Shown: positions 1 to 7,020 of the stretch, in pieces
Numbering within the stretch: the stretch's first letter is position 1
Layout: every line of letters begins with the position of its first letter
DNA from: Komarekiella delphini-convector SJRDD-AB1
GTDB taxonomy: Bacteria > Cyanobacteriota > Cyanobacteriia > Cyanobacteriales > Nostocaceae
Assembly: GCF_014831675.1 (NCBI RefSeq)
Contig: NZ_VJXY01000001.1
Location: 1-55,223 of the forward strand
Direction: 5' to 3'
DNA length: 55,223 nucleotides
Notes under the pieces: model-generated
Told to the model about the DNA's origin: nothing
The model's input: only the letters and a program-made list of their open reading frames with translations
Databases searched by the model: none
Translations under genes and position numbers: made by a program

Positions 1-1
1 G

Positions 2-97
2 GAGAAAGAACGCAATCAAAAAAAAGCCAGCGTCTATTGGGGTTTTAAAACCAAGGATGCACGTAAAAAAATGCAGCGTTTATATCCGAGCATTTAA
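2..97 (+). CDS. C-terminal tail of a possible transposase (5' end outside window)
   Basis: An open frame enters from the left edge and stops at the TAA at 95-97, giving about 31 basic residues that end in DARKKMQRLYPSI. The Trp-x-Phe, DAR and Lys-rich RLYP pattern resembles what I remember of the tail of some IS630-superfamily transposases, but I cannot confirm this from so short a piece. The position fits: the tail runs into a ZIP transporter gene that loses its conserved sequence here. An unrelated host gene ending at this point is the alternative. Confidence 0.4.
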   Translation, partial: EKERNQKKASVYWGFKTKDARKKMQRLYPSI

Positions 98-394
98 CCT
101 AGCAAAATTGCCTTGGCAGACTACTAGCAGCATCCCCGCAACAATGATTAAAGCTGCACTAGCTTGGGATTGACCTTGAGCTATTGCTGCTTCCTTTGCT
201 GGCACAATTAAGGAAAAGGATGTTGCTGCTAACATCACTCCCCCACCAAACCCCAGCATGATTCCCTGCACTCGCTGTGTGAGATTTATTGGTAATAAAA
301 CTGGCAAAGCACCGATGACTGTGGCAAGTCCTGCGCCTAAACTAGCGTAGGCGTAGCCCGCCGCAGGCATCGCACCGATTACAAGGCTTTCCAT
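80..394 (-). pseudogene. ZIP-family metal transporter, N-terminal fragment
   Basis: The frame codes for 104 residues. The first ~90 look like the start of a ZIP (Zn/Fe permease) protein: one membrane helix, a second helix, then the glycine-rich stretch GFGGGVMLAATSFSLIVPA typical of bacterial and cyanobacterial ZIP transporters. After AGMLL the similarity stops and about 13 unrelated residues follow before a stop. Family members are roughly 250-270 residues, so more than half is missing, including the metal-binding helices. The break lies near 118-130, just inside the incoming frame at the left edge, which suggests an insertion. The product is very unlikely to transport metal. Confidence 0.7.
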
Positions 395-463
395 AGCTGG
401 GATTATTTATCCAATTTTCTAAATAAATCATAGTCGAAATGAGTATGATTTGCAACTAATCTG

Positions 464-496
464 ATAAAAAAATCGCAGACAGAAAAATGTCTGCGA
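464..496 (-). terminator. Rho-independent terminator after the methyltransferase-like gene
   Basis: A perfect 9-bp inverted repeat (TCGCAGACA at 473-481, TGTCTGCGA at 488-496) has a 6-nt loop. On the minus strand it is followed directly by a run of seven or more T residues. It sits about 60 bp past the stop of the minus-strand gene at 558-1214. Confidence 0.8.
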
Positions 497-557
497 CTGG
501 CAAAAATATATCTTTAGAATGATTAATTATTCGACCAAACCTGCATCTTAATAGTAA

Positions 558-1214
558 TTACCAAATAAACGGAATCAAGCGAACACTGGATTGTTTGTAC
601 TCAGCATACTCTGGATATTTGGCGGACATTGACTGGTCTTTCTGGGACATACGCTGGAGATAAGTAAACAAAACTGTTAGTGGTACTAAATAAGCCCAAG
701 GTGAACCAGCCACTACACTAAAACTTAGATACCGCAATAAATCGCCTAAGTAATTAATATTACGAGAAAATCGCCAGATTCCATCACGAACCAGCCCCGC
801 ACCGTGCTGCTTAGCGGCAAGCTTTTGGACATCAGCGGTAGCATTAATCAGCGTACCAAAAGTATATAGTGGCAGTGCTATAGCAGTCGCCGTCATTGAT
901 AGAGGGACGGGATTGGTAAATGCCAGATATCCTGGTAGGGCATACAAAAGCCCAATAAAAAATAATACAGAGACGAACCCACTAATCCCCATAGGTTCAT
1001 TAAATATCTGTCGTCGCTGGGGATAAAACCACTGTTCCATTAGCCACCACAGACAATAGCTAATGTGCAGACACAGATAAATAACCTGTCGAAAGTCTTG
1101 GATCCCGAAGACGACAGCAAAAGCTACCAAGCAGAAAATTGTGAGAACTTTTGCTGTGTTAATGGCTGTGAGTGCTGTCACCCTAGTTTTTTCAACGTTG
1201 GTAGTATTTTGCAT
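558..1214 (-). CDS. Isoprenylcysteine carboxyl methyltransferase / steroid-reductase-like membrane protein
   Basis: This is a 218-residue integral membrane protein with about five or six hydrophobic segments. Its C-terminal third carries GIWRFSRNINYLGDLLRYLS, which matches the 'G-x-(W/Y)-R-x-S-R-x-x-N-Y-x-G-(D/E)' signature of the ICMT/NnrU/DUF1295 superfamily. In that family this region binds the cofactor (SAM or NADPH). The tail YPEYAEYKQSSVRLIPFIW is also typical, as members end with a short Tyr/Arg-rich cytosolic tail. The substrate cannot be told from sequence. The gene is followed by a strong terminator and lies 38 bp from the SDR gene on the same strand, so the two may be co-transcribed. 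Confidence 0.75.
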   Translation of the reverse strand: MQNTTNVEKTRVTALTAINTAKVLTIFCLVAFAVVFGIQDFRQVIYLCLHISYCLWWLMEQWFYPQRRQIFNEPMGISGFVSVLFFIGLLYALPGYLAFTNPVPLSMTATAIALPLYTFGTLINATADVQKLAAKQHGAGLVRDGIWRFSRNINYLGDLLRYLSFSVVAGSPWAYLVPLTVLFTYLQRMSQKDQSMSAKYPEYAEYKQSSVRLIPFIW

Positions 1215-1252
1215 GGGTTTAGCAACCTAGTCTTCTTATAATATGGGTACTT

Positions 1253-2023
1253 TTATGTTCGTCGATTAACCAATGTGGCGCTAGCTTGGTCAACCGGCAT
1301 AAGTACGACTTCGTTGATATTGACATGAGGCGATCGCGTAACACAGAAAAATATCACATCAGCTATATCCTCTGGAGTGAGGGGAGTCACTCCTTGGTAA
1401 ACCTTTTTGGCACGTTCAGTATCACCATGAAAGCGCACATCGCTAAATTCTGTCTCTACCATACCTGGGTCAACAGAAGTTACACGTACAGGGGTTCCCA
1501 ACAAATCTTGTTTTAAGCCTTCAGAAATTGCCCTGACAGCAGCTTTTGTAGCACAGTAGACATTACCACCAGGATAGGTTTGATGTCCGGCGATGGAACC
1601 TAGATTTACTACATGACCACGACCACGACTTACCATTCCAGGAACAATATAACGCGTGAGATAAAGCAAACCCTTAACGTTGGTATCAATCATTTCTTCC
1701 CAGTCTTGGAAGTTAGCTTCGTGCAACTTGTCTAAACCGCGACTCAGACCAGCATTGTTAATTAGGATATCAATATCAGACCAAGAAGGCGGTAGGGTAG
1801 AAATAGCAGATTCAACAGCAGCGCGATCGCACACATCTAGCTGTAACAAATGAATCTGTAGAGACGTTACATGTAACGTTTCTACTAGCTGTTGCAAACG
1901 TTCTAATCGCCGCGCCGCCAAAATCAGTTTCGCACCCGTACCCGCGAAGATTCTGGCACAAGCAGCACCAATGCCACTACTTGCACCAGTGATCAAAATA
2001 ATTTTATTTTCCAGAGAAATCAT
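1253..2023 (-). CDS. SDR-family NAD(P)-dependent oxidoreductase (YdfG-like)
   Basis: A classical short-chain dehydrogenase of 256 residues. It has the dinucleotide-binding motif TGASSGIGAA at 12-21, RR at 38-39 favouring NADP, NNAG at 89-92, and catalytic Ser143, Tyr156 and Lys160 (YCATK). The C-terminal part (PEDIADVIFFCVTRSPHVNINEVVLMPVDQ) closely follows E. coli YdfG, a 3-hydroxy-acid/serine dehydrogenase, so a hydroxy-acid substrate is plausible but not shown. Residues 47-55 (VETLHVTSL) are encoded by a 28-bp dispersed palindrome at 1858-1885. They replace a variable surface loop between beta-2 and beta-3 without breaking the frame. Confidence 0.92.
   Translation of the reverse strand: MISLENKIILITGASSGIGAACARIFAGTGAKLILAARRLERLQQLVETLHVTSLQIHLLQLDVCDRAAVESAISTLPPSWSDIDILINNAGLSRGLDKLHEANFQDWEEMIDTNVKGLLYLTRYIVPGMVSRGRGHVVNLGSIAGHQTYPGGNVYCATKAAVRAISEGLKQDLLGTPVRVTSVDPGMVETEFSDVRFHGDTERAKKVYQGVTPLTPEDIADVIFFCVTRSPHVNINEVVLMPVDQASATLVNRRT
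1858..1885. repeat. Dispersed palindrome inside the SDR coding sequence
   Basis: The 28-bp near-perfect inverted repeat has left arm GTAGAGACGTTACA and right arm TGTAACGTTTCTAC on the plus strand. It belongs to the same family as the intergenic palindromes at 6985-7015, 43014-43038 and 47475-47503, which share the GTAGAGACGTT...AACGTCTCTAC ends but have a GCATTGC core. It is read in frame as residues 47-55 of the SDR protein. Confidence 0.8.
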
Positions 2024-2100
2024 TGTTGGTTAAAAGTCAATGGTCAATATTTGGACTTTAGACTCTTGATTAAATAACTGCTGGTCTGTTGCAAAAGTTT

Positions 2101-2140
2101 GGTGGTCAGATCCCCGACTTCTTTAAGAAGTCGGGGATCT
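2101..2140. repeat. Palindromic repeat, copy 1 (also a likely transcription stop)
   Basis: A perfect 16-bp inverted repeat with a 1-nt centre spans 2108-2140 (arm AGATCCCCGACTTCTT) and is preceded by GGTGGTC. The same sequence, with its GGTGGTC flank, recurs inverted at 4181-4220. It lies between two minus-strand genes and could form a very stable RNA hairpin. Confidence 0.85.
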
Positions 2141-2154
2141 AATGAGACAGACCA

Positions 2155-3012
2155 CTACTTTTTCACGACTTGCAAACGCTGAGTTACCATTGTCAGACCT
2201 TCGCCTCTGAGAACCACAGCAGAAACCCATTGGCTACCAGGGGTAGATGGTGCTTGTCCGACTTTAAAAAGTCCGCCTGATGTAAGTAATTCCAAATTTA
2301 CAGTTGTGGGGTTGAGATATTTATTTGGTTGGATAGGTTCTTCCAAAGCTGTTCCCAGGAGAAAATCCTCACCCAGTGGCTCTTGGACGATCGCATCAAA
2401 ACTATATTTCTGACCGACTCTCACCTGTTGGGGTAATTTGAAATCAATTTGGGGTGGCTTTCTACCAGAAGTTAGTAGGGTGCGTTCTGCCAAAATGTCT
2501 TGGCGAACGATTTTTGCATTTGTAAGGCGCTGACGCGATGTAATTGAGGCATTAAGAGCTACATTATTACTGTTAGCAGAGGGTAAGCCAGTGATATTAG
2601 TTACTGTTTCGGCGACGATCGCATTACCTTCAGATTTCCAAGAGCGTAGCTGTGTGCTGTATCGAAGATTTGGATATCTTTGCCAGAGTGAAGTTAAAGC
2701 TTTTTCCAAAGTTTGACGATTTAATCCATCCCCATGAATGAAATTAGTACCGTAGAATTGCATCACCCCTTTGACATCGCCTTTACTAGCGGCTGCATCA
2801 ATTTGTGTCAACAGATTTTTCAGTTCCGCGGGTGCATTTTGAACAGTAGTACGTTGAGCAAGTTCCCCAGATTTAAGTAATTGTTGTGGTGTATTAGCTT
2901 GAGCGCGTTGCCAACTACTGCTTAAACCAAGTGTCAGTAGGAACAACATCAACCAGATACTAACGGGAAATTTGGGAGTGCGTTTCACTAATAAGGCAAT
3001 AATGTTATTCAT
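2155..3012 (-). CDS. Exported or membrane-anchored NTF2-like domain protein
   Basis: The protein has 285 residues. I start it at ATG 3012 because a longer frame would overlap murG, and because this start puts a hydrophobic segment (IWLMLFLLTLGLSSS) right at the N-terminus, as in a signal or anchor sequence. After a linker, about residues 60-150 form an NTF2/SnoaL-like fold: a helix with LLTQIDAAASKGDVKGVMQFY, then 'FIHGDGLNRQTLEKALTSLW'. The rest is beta-rich and unknown to me. Such proteins are common in cyanobacteria next to cell-envelope genes; here the neighbour is divergent murG. The function is not known. Confidence 0.8.
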   Translation of the reverse strand: MNNIIALLVKRTPKFPVSIWLMLFLLTLGLSSSWQRAQANTPQQLLKSGELAQRTTVQNAPAELKNLLTQIDAAASKGDVKGVMQFYGTNFIHGDGLNRQTLEKALTSLWQRYPNLRYSTQLRSWKSEGNAIVAETVTNITGLPSANSNNVALNASITSRQRLTNAKIVRQDILAERTLLTSGRKPPQIDFKLPQQVRVGQKYSFDAIVQEPLGEDFLLGTALEEPIQPNKYLNPTTVNLELLTSGGLFKVGQAPSTPGSQWVSAVVLRGEGLTMVTQRLQVVKK

Positions 3013-3095
3013 TGGTAAGAGTTTACTGATTTGAGTAGAAAGGTAGGGAAATTGTTTTATCTTAGTTAAGCTAGGCGCTAAACGGTAGAGGTTTG
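3013..3095. promoter_or_regulatory. Divergent promoter region for the NTF2-like gene and murG
   Basis: The 83 bp between the two divergent starts must hold both promoters. The murG side ends with a purine-rich Shine-Dalgarno-like GGTAGAGG at 3084-3091, about 5 nt before ATG 3096. I cannot assign -10/-35 boxes with confidence. Confidence 0.5.
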
Positions 3096-4169
3096 ATGGC
3101 AAACGCACCGATAAAATTACTAATAGCTGCCAGTGGGACTGGTGGACACTTATTTCCAGCGATCGCACTGGCACAAAAACTGCCAGATTATGAAATCGAA
3201 TGGCTGGGCGTACCCAATCGCCTAGAAACTCAACTTGTCCCCAAACAGTATCTTTTGCATACTATTGCAGTTGAAGGGTTTCAGCAAGGGTTTGGACTCT
3301 CCTCTATCCGCATCTTGGGTAAACTCATCAGTTCGATTCTGGAAGTTAGGCGAATTCTCAAACAGGGAAATTTTCAAGGGGTGTTTACCACAGGAGGTTA
3401 TATTGCAGGGCCAGCCGTCATCGCGGCGCGTTCCCTCGGTTTACCTGTGGTTTTTCACGAATCTAATGCTTTACCTGGTAAAGTGACTCGCTTTTTTGGC
3501 CCTTGGTGCAGTGCGGTAGCTCTGGGATTTACAGAAGCTACTAAGTATTTACCTCGTGCCAAAAATGTCTGCGTAGGTACTCCCGTGCGATCGCAATTCT
3601 TAGATGAAAGATTTAATACACCACTAGATTTTCCCATTCCTGATGGTGCTCCCTTGATTGTCGTCTTTGGTGGTAGTCAGGGTGCAGTTGCAGTGAATAA
3701 GTTGGTGCGCCAATCAGCTCAAGCTTGGTTTGATGCTGGTGCGTATGTCGTGCATTTAACTGGCGATCGCGATCCCGAAGCAGATAATCTAAAGCATTCG
3801 CAGTATATAGAGTTGCCCTTTTACGACAACATGGCGGCTTTATTGCGACGAGCTTCTTTAGCAATTAGTCGTTCTGGTGCGGGTAGTTTAACAGAATTAG
3901 CGGTGTGTGGAACGCCAGCGATTTTGATTCCTTACCCTTTTGCTGCGGAAGACCATCAATCCTACAATGCGGATATATTTACAAAAGCTGGTGCGGCGTT
4001 AACATTTCAGCAATCAGAGTTGACAGCTGAAATATTGCAAACTCAGGTGTTGAATTTGTTGCGATCGCCAGATGAGTTGGCAAAAATGGGAGAGAAAGCA
4101 AAAGCGATCGCTGTTCCCGATAGTGCTGAGAAATTGGCTTCTTTGGTACGTGAGGTGCTGGAGATGTAA
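3096..4169 (+). CDS. murG: UDP-GlcNAc:undecaprenyl-PP-MurNAc-pentapeptide GlcNAc transferase MurG
   Basis: MurG adds GlcNAc to lipid I to make lipid II, the last cytoplasmic step of peptidoglycan synthesis, at the inner face of the membrane. The protein has 357 residues, the normal length. The N-terminal G loop ASGTGGHLFPA is present, as is the second G loop VFGGSQGAVAVN. The donor-binding C-terminal domain shows SRSGAGSLTELAVCGTPAILIPYPFAAEDHQ (quoted here as SRSGAGSLTEL plus the PAILIPYP region), including the conserved Glu and the DHQ that contacts UDP-GlcNAc. ATG 3096 is preferred over the TTG one codon earlier because of the Shine-Dalgarno spacing. Confidence 0.96.
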   Translation: MANAPIKLLIAASGTGGHLFPAIALAQKLPDYEIEWLGVPNRLETQLVPKQYLLHTIAVEGFQQGFGLSSIRILGKLISSILEVRRILKQGNFQGVFTTGGYIAGPAVIAARSLGLPVVFHESNALPGKVTRFFGPWCSAVALGFTEATKYLPRAKNVCVGTPVRSQFLDERFNTPLDFPIPDGAPLIVVFGGSQGAVAVNKLVRQSAQAWFDAGAYVVHLTGDRDPEADNLKHSQYIELPFYDNMAALLRRASLAISRSGAGSLTELAVCGTPAILIPYPFAAEDHQSYNADIFTKAGAALTFQQSELTAEILQTQVLNLLRSPDELAKMGEKAKAIAVPDSAEKLASLVREVLEM

Positions 4170-4180
4170 GTCTCGCTATT

Positions 4181-4220
4181 AGATCCCCGACTTATTTAAG
4201 AAGTCGGGGATCTGACCACC
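4181..4220. repeat. Palindromic repeat, copy 2 (inverted relative to copy 1)
   Basis: The inverted repeat AGATCCCCGACTT...AAGTCGGGGATCT at 4181-4213, with GACCACC on its right, is the reverse complement of copy 1 at 2101-2140 except for two changes at the centre. It separates the convergent murG and marR-type genes and could act as a bidirectional terminator. Confidence 0.85.
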
Positions 4221-4247
4221 GCCAACTAGAAAGCAATTGTTCAGCAG

Positions 4248-4727
4248 TTAGGGATCTAGAGATTTGAGTTCCGTTTGCTCGAAGACATTTTTGAGTAGAG
4301 CTAAGCCTTCTTCGATATTTGAAATTTGTTCTGCGGTAAGATCTTTCAATAGGTCAGAAATATGAGCACGAGTTTGATCTTGGGATTGCTTAAGATGATG
4401 CTTGCCATCTTCAGTCAGATTCAGGATAACCCGCCGCCGCTCTTGAGGATGATCACTGCGTTCTACTAGGTTGCGTTGTACTAGGCGTTCTGTTGTGGCG
4501 GATGCGGTGGCACAAGTAACACCTAGATGTTCTGCCAGTTCCGATATTGAGGCTCCTGGATTTCGGTTGATAAATGCTAGCGATCGCAACTGAGGTATAG
4601 ATAAAAAAGCAGCGCTGTGAGCACGCATATCCGCTCGGATAAACCGCATCACCAATGGAACTGTATCCATCACTATAGCGGCACATTCTTGGGAAGTTGC
4701 ACCTTTAGCGGGTTTATCCAAGGTCAT
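4248..4727 (-). CDS. MarR-family transcriptional regulator
   Basis: A 159-residue winged-helix regulator. The DNA-binding core is visible: helix pair 'NPGASISELAEHLGVTCATAS' (about residues 57-77), recognition helix ATTERLVQRNLVER, and the wing with DHPQERRRVILNLTEDG (D-x-R-x-x-x-x-x-L-T-x-x-G), all typical of MarR/SlyA. The flanking helices for dimerisation are present. It is the last gene of a three-gene operon, 19 bp after the ABC permease, so it most likely controls this exporter in response to a toxic ligand. That role is inferred from context. Confidence 0.92.
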   Translation of the reverse strand: MTLDKPAKGATSQECAAIVMDTVPLVMRFIRADMRAHSAAFLSIPQLRSLAFINRNPGASISELAEHLGVTCATASATTERLVQRNLVERSDHPQERRRVILNLTEDGKHHLKQSQDQTRAHISDLLKDLTAEQISNIEEGLALLKNVFEQTELKSLDP

Positions 4728-4746
4728 GGGACGGTTATTCTCCTGA

Positions 4747-5601
4747 TTACATTGCTACCCGTGGATAAAGTTTTCCACAGATAATCGTCAAGCCTATTAA
4801 TGTTACCAAGAGAATTGTACAATCCAGACCAAAACCATGGAGGCTAGTACCATTCAGCAGCATCGTACCGCGTAAGGCGTCAACCTCATAAGTCAAGGGA
4901 TTTAAGCGGGAAATAAACTTTAACCAATTTGGCATCAGTGAGATGGGATAAATAGCATTACTGGCAAAAAATAACGGCATGGTTAACAATTGCCCAATTC
5001 CTGTCATCCGCTCTCGTGACTTTACCAGACAGCCAATAATTAATGAAAAAATACAAAAGCAACCTGCTCCCAGCATGACTATCAATAGCACTTTCAGAAT
5101 CGCCAGGGGATGGAGATTGAGTTTGACACCTAACAACAATGCCAATCCATAAATGAATACTACCTGTGATAAGCACCGTACTCCACATGCTATTGCTTTG
5201 CCTAACGCCATTGCTACACGAGGTGTAGGGCTAGCCAGGAATTTATGCACAATTCCTAAATCGCGCTCCCAAATCAGCGTCATCCCACCAGTGAAAATTG
5301 CCACAAACAGCACACTCTGTGCTAGTATACCAGCGGTCATAAAGTCCAAATAGGGTAAGTTCCCTGTGGGAATCGCTTTAGTACGGGAGAAAACTTGCCC
5401 AAAAATTAGTAGCCATAATACTGGTTGTACGGCTCGTATAATTAAATCTGTGGGATCATGTCGCAGTTTCCTCACTTCAAGTTCTGCAATTACAAGGGAT
5501 TTTGTTACTAGCTCATGAATTGCAGAGATCACATTAGCCCGGCGAATGGGTAGTGGCTCAACCCAACCGCTGAGCAGCACGTCTGTTTCTTGCGGTTTCA
5601 C
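4747..5601 (-). CDS. ABC-2-type exporter permease (DrrB-like)
   Basis: This 284-residue permease has about six membrane helices and the ABC-2 signature near the end: 'LTMPLFFASNAIYPISLMP' followed by 'LKFISRLNPLTYEVDALRG'. This arrangement is characteristic of DrrB/NodJ-type drug or polysaccharide exporters. The start overlaps the 3' end of the ATPase gene by 44 bp, so the two are translationally coupled, and the MarR regulator follows after 19 bp. The substrate is unknown; drug- or lipid-like molecules are usual for this family. Confidence 0.93.
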   Translation of the reverse strand: MKPQETDVLLSGWVEPLPIRRANVISAIHELVTKSLVIAELEVRKLRHDPTDLIIRAVQPVLWLLIFGQVFSRTKAIPTGNLPYLDFMTAGILAQSVLFVAIFTGGMTLIWERDLGIVHKFLASPTPRVAMALGKAIACGVRCLSQVVFIYGLALLLGVKLNLHPLAILKVLLIVMLGAGCFCIFSLIIGCLVKSRERMTGIGQLLTMPLFFASNAIYPISLMPNWLKFISRLNPLTYEVDALRGTMLLNGTSLHGFGLDCTILLVTLIGLTIICGKLYPRVAM

Positions 5602-6412
5602 GGTAGCTGACTCCTGATGCTAATTGGTCGCCTGTATAATAAATAAACACATCATCCAAAGTTGCGTTAGGCTGATTTAGAGAGGCTTTTAAGTCACTGG
5701 GTGTACCTGTAGTGATAACTTTACCTTGCTGCATAATCGCTACTCGGCTACACAGACTGTCGGCTTCTTCTAAAAAGTGGGTTGTTAAAAATATAGTTGT
5801 GCCATAATCTGCACAGAGTTGTTGCACAAGTTTCCATACCTGAGTCCGAGCTAGTGGATCTAGTCCTACAGTCGGCTCATCAAGAAATAAAATTCGCGGT
5901 TGATGCAGGATTGATTGGGCTATTTCCAGCTTGCGGATCATGCCACCAGAGTAAGTTCGCACTAGGCGATTTGCGGCATCCTGTAAATCCATGAACGCCA
6001 ACATATCATGAATATGGCGATCGCGTCTCTTCCAGGGAATTTCGTACAGCTTGGCAAAAATTAAGAGATTTTCGTAACCAGTAAGGCTGCCATCAGCAGA
6101 GAGGGCTTGAGGCACATAGCCGATAACCCGTCTAACAGCAGTGGCTTGCCGAGTCACGTCATAACCAGCCAGGATTGCCTTCCCACTACTCAAAGGCAGC
6201 AAAGTCGTCAACATCTTAATAACTGTACTCTTACCTGCCCCATTGGGGCCAAGCAAGCCAAATACTTCACTCTGTTCCACAGATATGTTTAGGTGCTCAA
6301 CGGCAGTTACCTTGCCAAAGCGGCGTGTGAGTCCCTGAGTTTCTAGAATGATCGGTCTTGCCCCGCACTCAGGCGGTTCTGACCGATTTGCTTGCCCTGT
6401 TATTATTGTCAC
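5558..6412 (-). CDS. ABC exporter ATP-binding subunit (DrrA-like)
   Basis: The ATPase has Walker A GPNGAGKST, signature YSGGMIRKLEIA, Walker B ILFLDEPTVGLD and the switch His (TTHFLEEAD). The C-terminal DDVFIYYTGD is the DrrA-subfamily ending, followed by about 20 extra residues that overlap the permease start. I choose GTG 6412 (284 residues): the frame stays open further upstream, but there it runs into a MITE-like repeat and the residues have no ABC character. A purine-rich GAAGGAAG lies about 12 nt upstream. The start is less certain than the function. Confidence 0.9.
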   Translation of the reverse strand: MTIITGQANRSEPPECGARPIILETQGLTRRFGKVTAVEHLNISVEQSEVFGLLGPNGAGKSTVIKMLTTLLPLSSGKAILAGYDVTRQATAVRRVIGYVPQALSADGSLTGYENLLIFAKLYEIPWKRRDRHIHDMLAFMDLQDAANRLVRTYSGGMIRKLEIAQSILHQPRILFLDEPTVGLDPLARTQVWKLVQQLCADYGTTIFLTTHFLEEADSLCSRVAIMQQGKVITTGTPSDLKASLNQPNATLDDVFIYYTGDQLASGVSYRETARNRRAAQRLG

Positions 6413-6569
6413 AAGTTCGATGCACTTCCTTCGTTTAGATAAGCTAACTATTAGCTTCTCAATATATTTGTAGGAAGTCAATAGGTTTCTGGCATAAATC
6501 CTTGCTCTCAGAGGATGTCTGAGAAGTATTAAATATTTCGCTTGATCCCCCCTAGCCCCCCTTTTTAAG

Positions 6570-6736
6570 GCTACCGTGTACACACATCTCTGTACAAAAC
6601 CAAAATCGTTATAGATCCCCCTAAATCCCCCTTAAAAAGGGGGACTTTAAGAAGTTTTTGCCCCCCTTTTGAAGGGGGGTTGGGGGGAGCAAAAGTCCGT
6701 GGGGCAACTCTAGAAGACTTGTGTGTACACCGTAGC
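6570..6736. mobile_element. MITE-like element with 17-bp terminal inverted repeats
   Basis: The left end GCTACCGTGTACACACA (6570-6586) and right end TGTGTGTACACCGTAGC (6720-6736) are inverted repeats matching at 16 of 17 positions, 167 bp apart. The interior has no reading frame of note. It is filled with nested C-rich/G-rich inverted blocks (GATCCCCCTAAATCCCCC and AAGGGGGG types), themselves common cyanobacterial repeats. No clear target-site duplication was found. Confidence 0.65.
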
Positions 6737-6968
6737 TTTTTAAGGGGGGAACCGGAATCAAAGTCCCCCTTTTTAAAGGGAGCCACTGTGTTGGGGAGAC
6801 AGCGCCGTGGGCGGGTTTCCCGACTTGAGGCGACTGTCGTCGGGTTTCCCGACTTGTAGCAAGTGGCGTGGATTTAGGGGGATCTACAAGTCTCGAATAC
6901 AACACCAAAAAGTTTTCAGACATCCTCTCATACCGATTTAATTAATGATTGCAACAAATCCTTCGGTA
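6737..6968. repeat. Cluster of nested short repeats downstream of the kinase operon
   Basis: There is no gene here. The stretch contains further AAGGGGG/CCCCCTTTT blocks, two near copies of CGGGTTTCCCGACTTG (near 6813 and 6838), and GGATTTAGGGGGATCT (about 6870), which pairs with the GATCCCC blocks of the adjoining element. The CGGGTTTCCCGACTTG block resembles part of the repeat in the psaA-psaB spacer. Confidence 0.6.
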
Positions 6969-6984
6969 GAGACGTTGCATTGCT

Positions 6985-7015
6985 TGTAGAGACGTTGCAT
7001 TGCAACGTCTCTACA
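6985..7015. repeat. GAGACGTTGCA palindrome, intergenic copy
   Basis: A perfect 31-bp palindrome: arms TGTAGAGACGTTGCA and TGCAACGTCTCTACA around one T. A half copy (GTAGAGACGTTGCATTGC) lies immediately to its left at about 6966-6983, giving a partial tandem. It sits just past the stop of the minus-strand regulator gene and may terminate its transcription. Confidence 0.85.
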
Positions 7016-7020
7016 ATGGT

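Noticed and set aside
3013-3174. 54-residue N-terminal extension of the NTF2-like gene
   Set aside because: It would overlap the start of murG and push the signal peptide inside the protein; ATG 3012 fits better.
6571-6923. Minus-strand frames of 71-100 codons upstream of the ABC ATPase
   Set aside because: They are translations of nested C-rich/G-rich repeats with no protein-like features.
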